Below are positions 7,848 to 9,607 of a stretch of DNA of 9,607 bases, in pieces. The stretch's first letter is position 1; each line of letters begins with the position of its first letter. Both the position numbers and the translations under genes were made by a program. Location of the stretch: the NCBI GenBank assembly GCA_963787195.1, contig CAWBCI010000077.1:1-9607 (forward strand), in the 5' to 3' direction. The stretch comes from CAWBCI01 sp963787195. GTDB taxonomy: Bacteria > Bacteroidota > Bacteroidia > Bacteroidales > JAGOPY01. The notes beneath the pieces are model-generated. The model worked only from the letters and a program-made list of their open reading frames with translations. It was not told the DNA's origin and did not search any database.

Positions 7848-8792
7848 ATGAATAAACACTTACTCTTACTGCTCGCATTTATTTCATCGGCTTTGCTTGT
7901 CAGTGCACAGTCGACCGAAAATAAATGCTGGTCTATAGATTACGAGACCTGGAACAATAACGGTCAGCCTGCTTTGTACATCAACTGCGGCAACGACAAT
8001 GCCTTCAATATGGGTGGGGAATTGAGCATAGAGGTGTGGGCCAGGGCCTATACTTTCGCCGAGAACAGGAAAATGATGGGAAAGGTGGAATATTTCGATC
8101 CCATTGATAATGGTTATGTCTTCGGATTTGAAAATATGCATATTTATGCTGAATATTTCAATCCCACCAAACAGGAAGTGCCGCGCCCGGGAGATGGCCC
8201 GATAGAACCGGACTCTTCTTTCGTGCACCTGGTAACGACCTATTCCATCAGCAGCGGGAAAATCCAGAGCTACGTCAACGGGGTACTGGCAGGTGAAACA
8301 ACGATGTTTCCCAGTGCAGCCGTTGTTTCCAACGATCGCCCTTTTATTATAGGCAATGCCCCCTGGGACCTGCTTTCCTTCCAGTTTTACGGGGATATGG
8401 ATGAAGTCAGGATTTGGAACAAGGCCCTGACGCAGGCCGAGATCAAGGACAGGATGTTTGCCGAACTGAGCGGGCAGGAAGACGGCCTGGTGGCTTATTA
8501 CAATTTCAACCAGGCACACGACAGCATAGTGCCCGACAGCGGCCCCAATGGTTTCGAGGGTATCCTGAGCAACTCCGACCATATCAGTACCAGTTTTGCC
8601 GTTTCATCGGCCCCGGTGGGGAACCTGACCATGGCCTCCATGCAGGACATTCAAGCAGCCTGGTACCGCAATGCTGAGAATTACCATCGTATCAATACGA
8701 ATTATGGAGTCCTCATTATTTCAGGATATCCAGGAAAAAGAATTCAGGAAATATCTGGTAATGGGTCAAAACGGATTGGTTGGAGCCGGTAG
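7848..8792 (+). CDS. LamG/ConA-like secreted protein, N-terminal part of a frameshifted T9SS-exported gene
   Basis: As read, this frame gives 314 residues. It starts with a Sec signal peptide (MNKHLLLLLAFISSALLVSA, cleavage before or after Gln21). A LamG/ConA-like (Laminin_G_3 type) beta-sandwich follows at about residues 40-222: LSIEVWARA, FVHLVTTY, KIQSYVNGVLAG, FIIGN, and the hallmark YGDMDEVRIWNKALTQAEI then EDGLVAYYNFN. Such domains bind glycans or proteins. Good homology-like sequence continues to about Gly296-Lys297 (YGVLIISGYPGK); the last 17 residues, RIQEISGN onward, are out-of-frame translation. Removing one A from the AAAAA run at 8735-8739 joins it to the next frame and gives a single 503-residue protein (7848-9360) with a T9SS sorting domain. 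It sits 22 nt after the SusD-like gene, where SusE/F-like binding proteins often occur. The break could be a sequencing error or a real mutation. Confidence 0.88.
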   Translation: MNKHLLLLLAFISSALLVSAQSTENKCWSIDYETWNNNGQPALYINCGNDNAFNMGGELSIEVWARAYTFAENRKMMGKVEYFDPIDNGYVFGFENMHIYAEYFNPTKQEVPRPGDGPIEPDSSFVHLVTTYSISSGKIQSYVNGVLAGETTMFPSAAVVSNDRPFIIGNAPWDLLSFQFYGDMDEVRIWNKALTQAEIKDRMFAELSGQEDGLVAYYNFNQAHDSIVPDSGPNGFEGILSNSDHISTSFAVSSAPVGNLTMASMQDIQAAWYRNAENYHRINTNYGVLIISGYPGKRIQEISGNGSKRIGWSR

Positions 8793-9360
8793 CGACCTGG
8801 CACCTGATAACCCTCCGGCAGGTTACGTGAGGACGAATAAACAATGGTATATCAACTGCGCCGGGAATATCGGGGGAAGCATGACCCTAACTTTAGCTAA
8901 CCTGGCGGCAGGAACTGAAATACCATCGGATGCCAATATCAACCAGTACGCACTGCTCTACAGGGAAAATGCGGAGCAAAATTTCAGTGCTGTGATGCAT
9001 CCCACCAGCCCGGTCAATGGCATTTTTCAATTCAATAATATAATATTTAAAGACGGATTTTATGCCCTGGGATATGCCACTGAAGAATTTCCCGTTACCG
9101 GCTGGAACGCCATACCCGAAAGCAGTTTTACGAAACTGGTGCTGGCCCCCAATCCGGTAAATGACATGTTGAATATTCAGGGAGTCCCAATGAATACTCA
9201 AATTAAAATATTCAACCTGACAGGAAATGTGCTTTACCAGGAAAATCTTCATTCAAACCAAAATACCATCAGCCTGTCTGAATTGAATCCTGGCTTTTAT
9301 TTTATAGAATTGCAGACAGGAAAGGAAAAGATCATCAAAAAAATCATTAAAAACCAATAA
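8671..9360 (+). CDS. C-terminal part of the frameshifted LamG protein, with T9SS type A sorting domain
   Basis: This frame overlaps the previous one by 122 bases. Its nominal ATG at 8671 is probably not a real start: it has no signal peptide and its first 21 or so residues are the wrong frame of the upstream coding region. Meaningful sequence begins near 8734-8742 with EFRKYLVMGQNGLVGAG. This continues the upstream protein with a beta-rich segment (YVRTNKQWYINCAGNIGGS, then FQFNNIIFKDGFYALGYA) like those that follow LamG domains in Bacteroidota surface proteins. The last 75 or so residues are a typical T9SS C-terminal sorting domain (Por_Secre_tail type): KLVLAPNPVNDMLNIQG, IKIFNLTGNVLYQE, ISLSELNPGFYFIELQTGKE, ending KIIKNQ. 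That domain directs passage through the outer membrane and attachment to the surface. Cut off from its signal peptide it could not be exported, so this half works only if the frame is whole in the living cell. Confidence 0.85.
   Translation: MLRITIVSIRIMESSLFQDIQEKEFRKYLVMGQNGLVGAGSDLAPDNPPAGYVRTNKQWYINCAGNIGGSMTLTLANLAAGTEIPSDANINQYALLYRENAEQNFSAVMHPTSPVNGIFQFNNIIFKDGFYALGYATEEFPVTGWNAIPESSFTKLVLAPNPVNDMLNIQGVPMNTQIKIFNLTGNVLYQENLHSNQNTISLSELNPGFYFIELQTGKEKIIKKIIKNQ
8735..8739 (+). other. Apparent frameshift site in the LamG/T9SS gene (A5 run)
   Basis: Upstream frame reads G-K-R-I here and downstream frame reads E-K-E-F-R-K-Y. Deleting one A from the run of five gives GYPGKEFRKYLVMGQNG as one continuous frame, with no stop until 9360. 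The shift needed is +1 (skip one base), so a standard -1 ribosomal slippery site does not explain it. The exact base cannot be fixed within a few codons, but the crossover must lie between about 8700 and 8750. Confidence 0.7.
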
Positions 9361-9369
9361 ATCAGCCTT

Positions 9370-9594
9370 ATGAATAAATTATACACATTAGTTATAGCCC
9401 TGATCTTAAGTTTATCGGGCACAGCTTTAAGAGCTCAGAATTTTGCACTTCAATTCGACGGAGCCAATGACAAAGTAGGGATTTTGGACAGCCCCGAATT
9501 GAACCCCACAGGAGCCATGACCATCGAAGCCTGGATCAATGCATCCGCCTGGAATGCCAATATCTGGGGAGGCGTTATCGGTACACGTAACTGA
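9370..9594 (+). CDS. Start of a second secreted LamG/ConA-like protein, cut short near the window edge
   Basis: The frame gives 74 residues starting 9 nt after the previous stop, so it is the fourth member of the operon. It has a Sec signal peptide (MNKLYTLVIALILSLSGTAL, then RAQ; cleavage near Gln23) and then the first strands of a LamG domain: FALQFDGANDKVGI, and GAMTIEAWINASAW. A LamG domain needs about 150-200 residues, so the TGA at 9592-9594 falls far too early. Dropping one base at about 9592 would continue the frame as R-N-E-R-S-K-V to the last base of the window, so a one-base insertion is a possible cause; contig-end error and genuine loss are alternatives. The start and domain type are well supported; the true end is unknown and probably lies beyond 9607. 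It is likely a paralogue of the preceding LamG protein and may also have carried a T9SS tail. Confidence 0.75.
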   Translation: MNKLYTLVIALILSLSGTALRAQNFALQFDGANDKVGILDSPELNPTGAMTIEAWINASAWNANIWGGVIGTRN

Positions 9595-9607
9595 ACGAAG
9601 TAAGGTG

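Noticed and set aside
7884..8582. A 232-codon open frame on the minus strand opposite the LamG gene
   Set aside because: It lies wholly opposite a well-supported LamG coding region, has no recognisable domain, and reflects codon bias of the + strand gene.
8730..8745. Programmed -1 ribosomal frameshift at the A5 run
   Set aside because: The two frames are related by a +1 shift, and an A5 run is short for efficient polymerase slippage, so an indel is the simpler explanation.
1..9607. CRISPR array, tRNA, rRNA or insertion sequence
   Set aside because: No regularly spaced repeats, tRNA-like cloverleaf, rRNA sequence or transposase was seen on either strand.

Overview
The window looks like a chromosome or metagenome contig piece from the phylum Bacteroidota. 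The evidence is an adjacent SusC-like/SusD-like outer-membrane pair, a secreted protein with a type IX secretion (T9SS) C-terminal sorting domain, a TAnnTTTG promoter-like box, and A-rich rather than strongly Shine-Dalgarno-led gene starts. No genus can be assigned from the sequence alone. All recognisable genes lie on the + strand.

Left third (1-2745): the last 914 codons of a very large, AT-rich gene. Its frame is open through base 1, so the start is outside the window. The protein is soluble and helical. Its sequence patterns resemble the C-terminal repeat/sensor regions of large STAND-type NTPases (Avs-like antiphage proteins), but the part that would carry the NTPase or an effector domain is not here, so this is a family-level inference only.

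Middle (2746-3088): an intergenic stretch of about 340 bp marking a sharp change in base composition and function. It holds a short AAAG microsatellite, several small inverted and direct repeats, a possibly decayed reverse-strand reading frame, and a likely promoter for the next operon.

Right two thirds (3089-9607): a tightly spaced operon of higher GC. It encodes a SusC-like TonB-dependent transporter, a SusD-like surface lipoprotein (3 nt gap), a LamG/ConA-like protein ending in a T9SS sorting domain (22 nt gap, broken by a one-base frameshift), and the start of a second LamG protein (9 nt gap) that stops after 74 codons just before the window edge. SusC and SusD would import an unidentified substrate (oligosaccharide or peptide). 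The LamG proteins would be exported and anchored at the surface, where they may bind the same or a related glycan or protein ligand. No CAZyme, peptidase, sigma/anti-sigma pair or SusE/F lipoprotein is visible, so the substrate is unknown.

The most useful observations are the truncated defence-like giant gene beside the transport operon, the replacement of the usual SusE/F position by T9SS-type LamG proteins, and two apparent reading-frame breaks in consecutive LamG genes.
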